Positions 1-12,310 of a stretch of DNA of 64,000 nucleotides are shown one piece after another. This stretch comes from Alisma plantago-aquatica (lineage: Eukaryota; Streptophyta; Magnoliopsida; Alismatales; Alismataceae). The stretch lies in NCBI GenBank assembly GCA_963693085.1, contig OY856410.1:1331284304-1331348303 (forward strand), in the 5' to 3' direction. The translations under genes and the position numbers were made by a program. Every line of letters starts with the position of its first letter. Position 1 is the stretch's first letter. Under the pieces are notes generated by a model. It made no database searches, was not told the DNA's origin, and worked only from the letters and a program-made list of their open reading frames with translations.

Positions 1-846
1 GACCATGGGCTCTACCCTTATATGGGGGGTAGTCATGCCCCAACATGCTTGCCCACGAAGAAACAAAGCCCTTTCCCAATAGGAATCCTATTCCTTGAAT
101 GAAAAGCAATCTTCTCTCTCCTAAACATCTTCTTAATAAACCATGTTCATTGGATATTTAGGAATTCGAAAATTATCTCTCTTATCATATTTGTGTTTGG
201 CTTTTAATCGATTAGCCACAAAATTCTACTTTCTTAAAGCAAATAATATCTCTTTTTTATATTATCAAAAAGTCATTAATGATGTATCACATTATCCTCT
301 TGTTTTGTATTATTTTCTTTTTCTCTTTCTTTTTCTCCATTGGGACTCCTTGGATCCCAAGAAATCCTTATATTTTGAAATTCCTTTTTAAGGATACTTA
401 TTATCCTTCTAGATGCATCTACATCCTTCATTTTTCATTATCTTACTTATTTCTTTATTAAGATATTCTTTTGCAAGGATTTCTCATTATCTTTCATCTC
501 TTTTTTCCTCTTTTCATATTTCTTTTATTAGAAATCATATGTAAACAAATTTTACTCAATTGTGGCCATTAATGCCACTTTCCAGATATTTCCAAGTATT
601 TCTCATAAATACTTTTTCTTAATACCCATTATCATGTATCTTTTTCCATTACTTGGACTTTTCTTCTCTTTTCTATCCATTATTGGATTAAGATAATAAT
701 AGGAACCACAAAATTCCTAATGGAAGGGAAATTTGCAAAGAAATACCTTCTTTGAAGCAAAGCATACAATCTTTTCAATTAAGTCCAAATTCACAAAATA
801 ATTATATTTCAATTATGAAAATACATGCAAAATTGAGGTTGTAACA
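1..846 (-). mobile_element. 3' LTR (partial) of Ty3/gypsy family A, copy 1
   Basis: Read on the minus strand, the LTR starts with TGTTACAACC at 846, directly after a purine-rich tract. It runs off the window start, so only about the first 850 bp (U3 and a TATA box) are present. The same sequence, nearly unchanged by eye, recurs in the opposite orientation from 13,372, and diverged versions occur at 20,770-21,739, 38,250-39,200 and 58,228-59,190. It holds no gene; small open frames here are chance. The element boundary is clear because pol-like sequence abuts it on the other side. Confidence 0.85.
17..24 (-). promoter_or_regulatory. TATA box of family A LTR, copy 1
   Basis: CATATAAG on the minus strand, followed by GGTAGAGCCC. 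The same block is found at the equivalent place in every family A LTR of the window, about 820-950 bp from the LTR start, as expected for the U3/R promoter. Activity is inferred only. Confidence 0.5.
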
Positions 847-857
847 TCCTTCACCTC
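847..857 (-). other. Polypurine tract of gypsy copy 1
   Basis: Minus-strand GAGGTGAAGGA lies immediately before the TGTTACAACC start of the 3' LTR. This is the normal place for the plus-strand primer of a Ty3/gypsy element. Confidence 0.75.
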
Positions 858-3800
858 TTACAAGACTTTTGTCCTCAAAATTCCATCCAGCAAACAAACA
901 ATTCAAGATAAGACTTTTCCATGTCCATCATTGACCACTATGTGGCTTTACCCTATCCATGGTGCTTCCAAAGAACCTTTATCATCACTTATTCTTTTCT
1001 CTGAGTTCTTTCACCTTGGCCTCTATAAACCTCACAGGTGACTCAGGTCATTTCAACCTCCCTTGGGGCTCACTAGGTTCATTGCTCAACACATGGATTA
1101 GGTACCTCACATAGTGCTCTAAATTGGATACATGGAACTCGTCACACATTACTTTATCCTGAGGGGTAAGGTCAAACATAACCTTCTCCACCAATCCATC
1201 TCAAATGAACCCATGTATCGGGGACTCAACTCTCTTAGCTATAACTTAGAGGGGTCGGGTTTTCTCATCACATACTCCCCCACAATGAACTACATGTCAG
1301 TCTTCTTTGCATCAGCTCACGGCTCATGTCACCCCTGGGCTCTCTTTCAGCCATTGCACGATCAAAGTAACTTCATCTACACACATTGTGGTCCTTTGAT
1401 GACCTTTGCAAGGTCCCTTCACCAACATCATCTTAATGAAGTGGTGACCGACACAACCTCCCTTACAGAGCTTCTTTACATCCTGATACTGGCTATGGTG
1501 GTTATCATCACATCTTACAGAGGACAAGAACTGTCTCTAGATATCACCCTGAACAAGCACACAAGCTCTCATCAAACCCTCCAGTCTGAATCAAACTAAC
1601 CATTAGTTAGGGTGATAAACTATACTAATATTGAGTTCTTCATGTACCTACTTACACTGCATGGAAGTGACTCTTTAGGTTACACTCAAGAACTTTAGAA
1701 CTCACATCATGGTGTAGTTGAACCATCTCTTTCTCATATGTAGTTCAACCAGATCTATCCCTTGACAATATTCTTTCTTTCTCATGTCATCTAGGTAAGG
1801 CGATCTACCATAACCCACATTACATCTTGACCTTCTTCAGTCCATGGGAGACTTACTCCAACATCCATATTGGTCAACTCCCATTCCCTTTCAGGGATTT
1901 TTATCCTCTATATCAACTCAATGGGTTATTGGTGTTCGTCCTTCACCTCCTGGCATGCAACTCCGTACACTCCTTATGCATCCAGAGTACTACTACCACT
2001 TATTATCTTAGTAGTACCACGGTGTATGGTGAACTTAAAATCATGATCTCTTGTATGTCATGATTCCTCAAGATTGATTCCCCAAAAACCCTAAAACTGA
2101 TCTTTACCTTCTTTACCGTAGAAGTGCATTCGAGGTTCTAAAACCGTCCTTTCATCATGACAAGCCCTAGGCTGGCTAACTAAGCAACCACTAACTCAAT
2201 CAATGAATCTTGTTACACCTGAGTGTTAGCCAAACATATCTCACAAATTTAGGGTTCACTTGACCCCCCTCTTCCAGCCTGCCTACTAGCTAAACTAGAC
2301 AGTTGCATCTCAACCAGAGCATCCATTACCACCTCACATCCTTATGTGTACAGTAAGGTTAAAGACATACACCTCCATGTATTACACTTATTATCTCATC
2401 TCAAACTCTAAGTCCATCTTCATCAAGAAAACTCAGAGCTCATCGTCTTGGTTATCGAACTCAACCTTGTATATCTCATTTATTCCACATAGCCTACGAT
2501 AAAAAAATCCTCATAAGATGAATACCTTAGTTCTCCATCCACATATCGTACACTAGGGTACGTTATTACCTCTATCCTCATACCTCATAGCAACATTTCA
2601 ACTCACATCATCTTTATCATTGGTGTATGACATGCGTACTGTCCTATCTCTTACTCCCATAAAATGAGGAAATAAGCATTTTGCGGTCGTCCAAACACAA
2701 AGTTATTCATGTTCCAAGAGTAGAGATGGTACATCCCACATCGCCAATACACCTTGGAAACATGCATCACATGTCTCCACATCATGAACATCTCAACATC
2801 AAGGTTACTTCCATGGAAAAATGATCTCGAACACACTTGGGTCATCATACCATCCTGGGTCATCTCCTCTAGGTCTGTAGGGTGCCAGCACTTTTGGTGT
2901 CATCCCTCTTCCCTTATGCATTCAGAGAGTGCCCTCCTCATCTACCCTTTGGGTCCCATGATTTCATAAAGGTGATCAATCTCCTAACCCATGGCCCTCA
3001 GACAATGATAGATGTTACCTCCCGACCCTATGGTCATGTGCAACTAGGGAATTAGGCAAATCCTACTTCCATCGGTCTTATCCCTACATGACCCTAGGAT
3101 AGACTTAGGATTCTATTAGAGTACATGTCCAACTTATAACCTTACCCAAGTCTCCATCATCTCTCTCTGCATTCATGGGCTGACTTTCATCCTTTCGTAA
3201 GGGTCATGGCAACCTTCCTACCTTGGTCAGGCCCCATACCGGTTACCTACATGGTAACACATCCATATTCACTTAGAGATGGTTATCTATGGGTCTACTA
3301 CTTCATTCTCATACTATGTACTTTTCACTTAGCTTCTCAAGATCCTATGAGACATCTTTAGGTTACCTTAAACCGACAAAATTGGTATACACCCTAACAA
3401 AGGGTCCCTCTCCCAGGATGGGAGGAAACTACATCTTGAAAACAATGGTCACAAACATACTTATGTCTAGGGTTTACATCCACCTGAGCATGCTCAGCCC
3501 TAGCAAGCTACTAGGGCACAAGTAGACCACCTACTAAACCATGCTAGGTCATAATTGTTCTCATTCCTCAACATTGGACCAAAAACATACCTGCCCCTAT
3601 CACCAACTTAGATGTGAGGGGTTCATCAAACATACCTTAGACTTAAGGGGGTTTCCCTTTCCTTTAATCATGAGGAGTGTCATGCTCGAATCTATAGAAA
3701 CTCAAATCTCGTCATGAGCATCAGGTACACCACTTCCCCTCTTAGGACTAGGAACCCTAGGTTCACTTTTCTGATGTCCACCTTCCTGCTCAACTTTTTA

Positions 3801-4171
3801 AACCACGAACCAAGCATGTACAAGGTATGACATGCACTCCCAATGATCCTTCTACTTGAACAACACTTTAGAGTGGAGTCCTCCTCAAGGACAACCAACT
3901 AGGTAAAAGGCCTCCCAACTTGCTACTAAACCTCTTCCTGGTATAAGGAACTTTTCTTCCCATCTCAGAAGGTAAACACCTATACCATAGGGACATAGGT
4001 ACCACCAGTCTCATCCTCCCTCTACGGTTTGGTTCCTCTAAAGGAAACCAAGATATCATCAGTCTCCAGGGATCATGCATGAGGAAACTGCAACCATCCA
4101 CTTGGGTCGCATCATCCTCAACTCCCCACTATTCCTCATATCTCAGAGTCTAGGCTTCCAACCTTCTTGCA

Positions 4172-4205
4172 TGGGTCTAGCTCTCTCTCCCTCTCTCTCT
4201 CTCTG
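4172..4205. repeat. CT-rich microsatellite
   Basis: A run of CTCTCTCTCC...CTCTCTCTCT inside the decayed gag region of gypsy copy 1. It is a simple repeat of no evident function. Confidence 0.6.
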
Positions 4206-5123
4206 GAGATGACCCTACAAGTAGCCTTACTACTAGGGTTTCAACCTACTGCCCGCACTACTGATGTACTTTGGGCACATGCTATGCCATGCTCATATAA
4301 GCCCATAGGGTTTCCATAGATTCTTCACTACCCTCATCGTTGAAGGATCTATCATTTACTCTAACATGCACGACCCTTTCCAGGGTTGGGTCACCAAGGG
4401 TACTAGGTCACCCAACCTCTCATGGCTCATATCGTCATGGGCATTCAAAAGCATGTACACCCACACACACATGGTCTATCATGACATCTAACTCATCATG
4501 TCATCTCTCTCTCGAACCACCCTTAGGGTTAGGGTTAGCATCATCCTTAGAGGATGTGCCAGGTCTCTACTTATAATGGAGGTCTCTACCTCCAAGACTA
4601 ACTTCCTCTACTCATTCTCCTGACAAGGAGGTCTAGCCTTAGGTCTCTCCTGAGGGCATGACAACATATGTCATACGACCTAAACATGTATCTATTCTTT
4701 AGTTTACGCTTAAACTATTAAGCTTATGTCCATGACATCTTATTTACATACTTTTCATTAATTTGGTGGAGGATTCCTTAAACCTTATCAACTTTACCCA
4801 TACCTCAAGCGGGTGAGGAAAAGAGAGAGAAAACTGTAATCCTTAAAATCCTTAACAACATTAGAGTTGAGAAAGGATGAACAAGATGAGAGAGTCCTAA
4901 AGGTATCTTATTTCGAGTCAGATCATAAGACATTGGCCAGGCAGTCACATGGATCCAGGAGTCCTCATATTATGACTAGCGGTGCGGAGGAAAATCTTGC
5001 CAAACCCCAGGTGTGATCCTTTTCTAGACACCTCTATCTTTCAGAAAATCCTCTAATAACTCCCTAGGGTTCTACAGAGTTTGTAAAATGTAATAATTAT
5101 TAAGGATTCAATTAGGAATCGAT

Positions 5124-5135
5124 GCTCTGATACCA
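5124..5135 (-). other. Primer-binding site of gypsy copy 1
   Basis: Minus-strand TGGTATCAGAGC lies two bases inside the LTR end (...GTCGTTACA). It is complementary to the 3' end of plant initiator Met-tRNA (...GCTCTGATACCA), the usual primer for plant LTR retrotransposons. It fixes the element orientation as minus. Confidence 0.9.
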
Positions 5136-5694
5136 AATGTAACGACCCCGCCTCCCGATAACCCCCAATTAAGGGAGACTAAGAGGTCAGAGTCATTATC
5201 CTAATTTTTAGATCAAATGTTCAACAAATAATCAATAATAATTATTAAATTATACCGAGACTATACTGAAAGATGGAATAAAATAAAACTTTACATACCT
5301 TTTTCAAAAACTTAGATATCTAACTTGTATCCACATCTGGACTCTATACTAACTAATCCTCCTTACACTTTATTTCTTAATTCACAATATGCCACTTTAT
5401 TGTTTGTCCTTTTCAATTTGTACCTAAAACGCCGACAAATAAAACATCGGTCAGCATAAATGAATATGTCGATATGTGGGGGAAATAATAATCGTTCAAT
5501 TAACTGTAACAACATATTGCAAGTAATTATGGTTTAGAAAGAAAACTTTACACTTTAAACATAACTACTCATCCCATACATACCCTAACCTCTGCGTTAT
5601 CCCTACAATTGACATGGATGCTACCTCTCATATGGTAGATCCCAACTGACCCCCATGATCCTACCTAATAGGTAGATCAATACCTAGGGTCAAA

Positions 5695-5856
5695 GAGTCA
5701 CATGGCACTACCCATAAGTAGCCCAATCACTAACTCATGATATGCTAAAGAGTCACATGGCACTACCCATAGATAGCCCAATCCCTAACTCTTGATATGC
5801 TTAAGAGTCTCATGGCACTACCCATAGGTAGCCCAATCCCTGACTCATGATAACCT
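5695..5856. repeat. 55-bp tandem repeat, about 3 copies, in LTR copy 1
   Basis: GAGTCACATGGCACTACCCA recurs with a 55 bp period (starts at 5,695, 5,750 and 5,805, the last with one change). Each unit carries a CCCATA.GTAGCCCAATC core. The equivalent position in gypsy copy 3 carries a different, 74 bp, tandem repeat. Confidence 0.85.
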
Positions 5857-6092
5857 GATGGTCCTACCTAACAGGTAGACCATGTATTAGGTCATCCTTT
5901 TCATCATTAGAAATGCCACAGAGGAGGACCAAGATCTAAGCTAGTTATATACACATATTTATGGTGATAGTCATAGTCACTTTATAGTTGCATGAAATAA
6001 AAGTCATCCAAGTAGTTATTTTTGGCAACTGATAAAACATTCGAGAATCGTTGTGAAACTAAAGTGATTTAACCATAAGCTTAACCACATAC

Positions 6093-6169
6093 CTGTCAGA
6101 CTGATTTGAGATAGAATAAATCCAATCAATGCAAGAAAACCAATAGGCAAGCAAACACACAGCGAGATC
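6093..6169 (-). other. Splice-flanked segment in LTR copy 1 (diverged)
   Basis: On the minus strand, TATTTCAG precedes position 6,169 and CAG|GTATGTGG follows 6,093. These match plant 3' and 5' splice sites. The segment is 77 bp here, against 72 bp in the other copies, and its sequence has diverged while both splice-like edges remain. Whether it is ever used is unknown. Confidence 0.4.
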
Positions 6170-6265
6170 CTGAAATATGCATATAATTTCCTATCATTGA
6201 TCATGCCATCAAGATCTATCAACATGCTAAGCACTTCAGACAGTGGTTTGGCCAAGTTTCTCAAC

Positions 6266-8141
6266 ATTTGATAAACTGGCTATATGGTTCACACAACGAT
6301 TTTTAGAATCATATGTTTGGTCAATTCTTGACCTATCATAAATCACAGTTAATCTATATGCACAATCATATTAAGCATATGAGATTATACTTGATCTCCA
6401 TCTGTCTGATTATACTCAAACATCGCTTTGAATACATTATACCTTTCACACTTTACACGATTCTTAAGATGTATAACCATCTCAAGAATGACCATGCTTC
6501 AAGATATTTATGCAATTCATAGTTCATATAGCTCATCATAAGGTTCTTGATGTCTTAGGAATCATTGGTATACTTCAAATAAGCATCCAATTTTAGCCTT
6601 AGGCACATTTGGAGTGGTTCTACTGGCTCTAGTCTTTCAAGGACTTCGGAGTTTATACTCACTATTGAGAACACTTCTCAAACGTCCCAAACTAGATTTG
6701 AAGTTTATCCCATTTATGAACTGATCACAACGATAATGTATTTGTGTTTGTCATTTGGATTCTACAAAAGAATTTAGCAAAATTTCGAAACATTTTTTAT
6801 TTGTTTGATTTGACAAAGTTGATGATATTAATTAGGTCTTTAATTAATTATTTCTCCCACTATTTTGATCAAACTGATAACCCTCATGTATGAATTCGGA
6901 AGATTGCATCGTATAACCTTCTAGAGAGCAAGGTCCTGACTTCCTCTAAGTTATGGACCAGTGAGGGTTGTCCCCCACAACTAGATTCTTTCAGGTAGGA
7001 AACTTTTGCCAATTGCATGATATGCAACTCTTGATAGTTGTTATGCACAACTCTTTGTCATGAACATTTGCATGCCTCAAGGTGCTTAATCTTATTAAGA
7101 TCACCTTGTTGAGTCTATTCCCAGAACCCAACACAATGAGTATGCACCCTGTGAAGGAAAACCCACATACCTACTATCCCACTTCCACAAGATAGACCGT
7201 GCACCATGCGAAGGCGTTCCCACACTTAGTCAATCAAGCTTTTCATGTGTGTTGCTTTTGGAAGGCATCTTAAACTTAATATTTATATTTGAGGGATTTT
7301 ATATAAGTACACATACATATCCAATCACCACATATTTATAGTATTTATCATATACACGCTATAACCACAACGAGAAAACATGCAATATCGATAAAAGTGA
7401 TGATTATGGCCATCCTAGTCTAATTCTTTGTAGCCACAAGGAATTATGGTCATCTAAGGTCTACATCATATGCAACCCTATGTTGATGAAGATCTTTGTG
7501 CTTGAACCATTCTGGATTGATCATCTCATCCTATTACACGATCGGCTCGCATTTTGGTCGGTTGATACCGCTGTCTGACCTTCGATGTCTAGACACCTCC
7601 AACAAGTAGTTGAGCCATCATTCGGTCAATCTAGCTACATCTTAGAAATCCTCCTCGATCTTCCAGGTAGTTGGCTCATCATGTGCTAAGTGTCTTCTTC
7701 TTATTCGATGTAATAGAAAATAAATGATCATACTTTTACATAATCTTTGGGAAACCTTGAGTTACATTGGAGGAGAGCAAAGGTAGAAGAGAAAGTATCT
7801 TGAGTTATCTTGACTTACATGTAGAATAGAAGGTAGAGGCTTGGTATGAAAAATGAGATGCAAACAACCATAACAAACCAAGCACTCACATAGGGTTTGT
7901 AGGCCATAACCATGCTACACATCCACCATCAAAATCATTTTAGGGAGACACATATCAATTGCATATATACAGTATCATATATGTATATTAGTTTATGGTT
8001 GCATGTGGTATTTATTCAGATATGCACATTAGTCATATTAAATATTTGCATCGCATGCAATAAATAAATGATGATAAAACCAAAATCTGATCATATCGAT
8101 TTATCCCAAAACACAGTATGTTGACGTGGCTCTGATACCAC
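6266..8141 (-). other. Probable copia leader, otherwise unassigned
   Basis: AT-rich DNA between the gypsy LTR fragment and the copia LTR. The right end follows the copia primer-binding site and should be the leader/gag start of that minus-strand element. No gag or pol motif could be read, and no second copia LTR was found on the left, so the element is truncated. Short frames at 6,313-6,522 have no recognisable content. Confidence 0.35.
8129..8140 (-). other. Primer-binding site of minus-strand copia element
   Basis: Minus-strand TGGTATCAGAGC, one base inside the LTR end ...AACCCAATA. It is complementary to initiator Met-tRNA and sets the orientation: the LTR at 8,142-10,261 is the 5' LTR. 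Confidence 0.85.
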
Positions 8142-10261
8142 TATTGGGTTTTATGACCTCAGAGTAGGCAGCAGAACCCACAATTTTACTGAATATTAAC
8201 CCATAATAGGAGATCACATCAATGACTATGTAATGGGAAGGATGATTTTATCAAGATATACATGGTCATGGGGTTTCCTAGCAACAATACCTCGCAGCCA
8301 TGTGCGGTCTTCAACACCATGTCTTAGATGGTGTCTGTACAGCTCCTGGTCTTCTCCATGGACTCTGGCCTCCACCACAGACTGCGGGTGATATGTCCTC
8401 CTAAGAGGTAGGCATCTCCCGCCTAGGCAGATAGTCCACATCAACCACTTGGAACTCCTATCATTCTAGAAGAACTCACAATAAGGAGACGACCCTCTTA
8501 TTAGTATACTAGCACCAACCTACTCTCCCAAACTCAGACTGCTTTTCTATAGTTGTCTATCCCTCATTGTGCCTCCCTATTCAGGTCGCACTTGCTCGGG
8601 CTCTCCCGGTTACCATAACCAGAGTCGATAACAACTTTATAGATAAACTGATGTTCTGAGTTGTGTGTTCTGATAAGCCCCCAGTACCCCTCTATTTATA
8701 GTAGAGGGCAGGGTCAGGGTTCCCAATCTGTTCAGGAGTAGAAGGATCGGAAATTTCCTTGATTAATATGTGCTACGGTAGGCAAACCGATCATTTCACT
8801 AGTGAATCAGTCGGTTGGGAGTGTGATCTGATCGGTTCACCCAGTCTACCAGTGATTTCACATCCTAGACTTGCCTACAATTGACTTTCCTCAATCGTTT
8901 CCAATTAATGCAAAGATTAATCCTTATTCCAATCGAATTGAAGTGAAATTTGAAAGTTTTCCTCCAACTCAGAAAATCCCAATTTCCTCAGTAAGAAGGA
9001 ATGTGAGCTGCCCAGTTCACCAAGTGAACCAGTTGGTTGGATCACACCAGCCAATCGACTCACCTGGGTGAACCAGTCGGTTGGCAGTCCTGACATTGCT
9101 AATGAAGTCTCCAATCGACCTGACACTCTAACTAGCTAGTTCGATACTTGAACTTGATAGTTCTGAGTCAAATGAGTCAATTGTATGTTTATTTGAGTAC
9201 CTAAATACCTTTAGTCTCAATCTAAACATCATTCATGGAAAATCTCCTCTTCCAGGTGTATCCTATGTGTGTGACCCTACAAGTTCCAATTTATGTTGGT
9301 AGAGAATGTTCAAAACAACTTATGACATCACAAGCAATGAGAGGAATCGGGTAACTCATCAATGTTGCCCAAGTAACTCAGAAAGTTGGAGAACAACTTC
9401 AATCTACAATTAGTGATTAGTAATACAGTGATCGTAAAGTTTCTTTTTCACTGACATCCAAATTGAACTCAAGGCATGGAATGTCATCCTCTTTAACATT
9501 CAATCCATGTTCCTTGAGCTAGAGCAGACTGTCTAAGATGCATGTGAATTCACATATCATATATTGAATCACACAAGTATGGCCATACAATTCTTAGTCT
9601 CCTTCCTTAAGGGGCCCTAGATATCATACTCCTTCTAGGAGGGACAAATCCCTTATCTATCACTCACAATCAAGTCCTCATGTGTCAAAGTCACCCAATC
9701 ATCACCCTTATAACAACCCACATTTTAGGACTACGTTTGATGACATCAAAGTGTAAACAATCACAAGTGATGAGTGTAGTGATTTTAGGTCTAAGAACCA
9801 CAATCACCACCATCACTATGAGAGATGATTGTGACTACCATTCCATGGTATCCATGTATCACTCTCTCGGTGGGTCTGTCCAATATATTGTTCTCTAACA
9901 TATATCTGTGTGCTTGACTTGATATCATATAACATGACTAATGAGACTATGTCATCAGTCAACACACACTCTAGTCTTATGTATTACTGTTGTCTATTTT
10001 TCTTCCATAGTAATATTTGATTAGGGACATAACAAGATTGTATGTACTCTTATAATACATATAGTCTCATTGTTCAGGTCCTCAACTTGAAGGCATATGT
10101 CATCGAGTCACATCATTCTCTAGACATATCATGTATGTGTCATCATCTCATTAGTGAGACAAATATAATAGATGGAATTACCTTTATCATTATCAAATCA
10201 AGTATCATATGCCTCATTGCAATCATCACATGATTTGCTCTCTGGGCATACTATACCAACA
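8142..10261 (-). mobile_element. 5' LTR of a Ty1/copia element
   Basis: Read on the minus strand, it starts TGTTGGTATAGTATGCCCAG at 10,261 and ends AACCCAATA at 8,142 (the terminal CA has mutated to TA). Length is 2,120 bp. It is the same family as the plus-strand LTR at 40,338-42,825. The roughly 370 bp length difference matches a 368 bp duplication in that other copy. A TATA box and two ACCGAC motifs are retained. No polypurine tract lies beyond 10,261, which agrees with this being the 5' LTR flanked by older DNA. Short frames inside are not genes. Confidence 0.85.
8692..8700 (-). promoter_or_regulatory. TATA box of copia LTR (minus copy)
   Basis: Minus-strand TATAAATAG followed by AGGGGTACTGGGGGC. 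The same block is at 42,269 in the plus-strand copy. GTCGGT (ACCGAC on the minus strand) occurs at 8,810-8,815 and 9,076-9,081, that is 110 and about 376 bp upstream. Confidence 0.6.
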
Positions 10262-11597
10262 AACTTAGTGTATAAAAAATTGGAGTGATGGTGTCCAATG
10301 CTCATAGTAAGTGTTTAGGGAAGATATCAATCATCTCTCTTAGCATGATTCTAGTAGTGGTCATGTCTAGGAGGTATGCATTGCATCATAACCAATGGTT
10401 GCCTTACAAAATAATGTTTCACATGTGACTTGCTACCAATACCACTAGTGGAGTTATTAAGGTTTTGGTTCAAATTACACCAATTGTCATAGTTGCTTCT
10501 TTCAGAATTTTTAGGTGCCCAATATCTTCTATAGGATTCCCCTCTCCTAATGATACCATGGTTTCTAAGACTGTCACCTCAATCGGTAAGCCCCATTATA
10601 CTCATCATGGTCGAATCCATTTAAAATCCCTCTTTCAAAATTGGTAGAAAAAACTTTTTTAGATAAGTAAAAGTATATAAGTTGTTCTTTATGCCCTTTT
10701 TATAAATCATGAAAAAAAATTTGTTAACTTAATAAAAATACCTATAAATTAATAAAATATTTAGTTAATTTTATATGTTATTTTTGGTAATAACACTTGA
10801 GAGTTTATTGTGTTTTATACCCATATACATCTCTAACTTGTATAAGTTACTTGTATCATATTAAATAGTGTAAGTTAAATATGAGAAAACAAACTAGCTT
10901 TTTATCTGGGTGGGAGTACCTCTAATTTACCTTTTTTCTAGATTGCTTCTCATTTTGAATTTATTTATCCATTCATGTAAGTGATACAATTTATATATAG
11001 TCCACTCATTAACTAACATTTGTCTAAGTCCACAATTTTACATTAAATGTGATGTGAAGGTTAGTTATTCTCCATCACCCTTGTCACTCCTTGACAGAAT
11101 CTATTAACAGATGGTAAACAATGTCGTTGTATCATCCAATGATTTAATACTCCAATAATATGGTCTTATAATGAATGTAGGACTACCCATATCACTACAA
11201 TTATCCTTCTTTTAGGTATCTCATTAATAGGTACATTGTAGTTAAGCATGCTCATCTCAGAGTAGTATTAGGATAGGTGACCTATTGGGAAGCTGATCTC
11301 AGGTTATCCAATCATTGTCAGTCTATGGCTCCAATCATCATTCTTTAAACTCTAATAGATCCTTAGATAGCGGTCCTCGAAACTACAACCATTACCCTCC
11401 TCTCTAGTTCTTCCCTCACCAACCATTTCCTTATTATCCTAAAACTTATAAACCTAGGACCTCCTCCTCATGGCAACCTCCATAGAAACAAGGACTTGTT
11501 GTCACCATTCAAAATGGATGACTACAACTATTGTGGATTCCAAATTCCAATGAAAAAATCTCCTCTTAACGATGTGGTCTTTTTCCAGCATGATATA
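10262..11597. other. Unassigned AT-rich region
   Basis: This is the flank of the copia 5' LTR. No coding frame, RNA gene or clear repeat was recognised. Because a diverged gypsy LTR end begins at 11,598 in minus orientation, this stretch may be the remains of that element's internal region, but no gag motif could be read. Confidence 0.3.
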
Positions 11598-12310
11598 GTA
11601 ATGACCCCCCTTTTTAGTGACCTTAAATTAAGAACAGAACTTAAAGTCGAGGATCATTACTCCAAATTTCTAGGATCTTGATTGAACAAATAAGAAATAG
11701 CTTCAAATAATTTCCATTAACTTGAACTTGAATGAATACATATTTTTGAACAATACTCCTCTAAGGAGTTACATGAATATTTCAGAAGAAAACATTGAGA
11801 GGAACTACTATCTAGATAATCCTCCTTGACATATCTTTAATATCTTCAAGATTCCTTGATTCTACATGGCTTTAATAAATAGATGTAGATTAACCTAAAA
11901 TGTCGACAAACAAAATAGATCAATATATTTCTATACTGGGTATGTGGGGCGCATATAAAAGTGTGCATATAAGATAGCAACATATATTCTCCACCAACAT
12001 ATAGATGCACATATAAATTGGTATTTTCACTAAGACATCCTAACCCATTTTTGGTCTACTATCTCGAGTGTAATCACTATCCATAATTGGACTTATGTGC
12101 ATTACCTCTTGATCAGTATATCCCAAGTTTTAGATTAACAGAGTTTACTTTATGTGATACTCATATGGGCCTTATAGTTTTCATGAAATAAATAAACATC
12201 CAACATGTTATTTTCTTCAAACTTTGAGGAACCTTGGTGAACTTTAGAATTTGATAATCTAAGTATTCATAAGCATAGCCATGTACCTTTGCCATGTAGA
12301 AGATGTGCAA
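11598..12310 (-). mobile_element. Diverged gypsy LTR fragment related to family A
   Basis: GTAATGACCCCCCTTTTTAG and the following 60 bases align by eye with the GTAACGACCCCGCCTCCCGA end of family A LTRs. Further landmarks in the same order are the CCTAAAATGTCGACAAACAA block near 11,896, a GTATGTGGGG block, and a CTTATAGTTTTCATGAAATA block near 12,171. A possible splice donor counterpart (AAAGGTACATGG on minus) sits near 12,290. The left neighbour shows at best a ruined primer-binding site. This is an old, separate relative of family A. Confidence 0.5.

Larger units (their letters stand above)
847..5137 (-). pseudogene. Decayed gag-pol internal region of Ty3/gypsy copy 1
   Basis: About 4.3 kb between LTRs, read on the minus strand. 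It has too many stops and frameshifts for any long frame, but family landmarks survive in the expected order. A gag-like stretch lies near 3,700-4,100. RNase H/linker-like sequence lies near 2,650-2,870. The integrase part near 1,553-1,584 reads LEGLMRACVL, like the LEDMLRACVL motif of plant gypsy integrases. The end of pol at about 1,201-1,231 reads LSPRYMGSFE, matching the LSPRYIGPFE hallmark. A tail resembling the VLWRNH...ATWE end of pol follows near 940-1,000. Plus-strand open frames here, such as 1,132-1,599, are antisense shadows. The order gag, then RNase H, integrase and pol end fits a chromovirus-like gypsy element. The lineage call is tentative. Confidence 0.7.
5138..6265 (-). mobile_element. 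5' LTR (partial) of Ty3/gypsy family A, copy 1
   Basis: The minus-strand LTR ends ...GTCGTTACA at 5,138. The first 1.1 kb matches, with divergence, the same LTR end at 17,415, 35,923 and 61,095: the AACCCCCAATTAAGGGAG block, then a CGCCGACAAATAAAACATCG block, then the splice-flanked segment. Similarity fades after about 6,265, where copia-related sequence begins, so the U3 half is missing or unrecognisable. A 55 bp tandem repeat lies inside. Confidence 0.75.

Noticed and set aside
1132..1599. 155-codon plus-strand frame with a partial match at 22,025-22,411, suggesting a conserved antisense gene as in Tat-lineage gypsy elements
   Set aside because: The minus strand here encodes the integrase/pol end (LSPRYMGSFE). 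The shared antisense frame follows from shared pol sequence.
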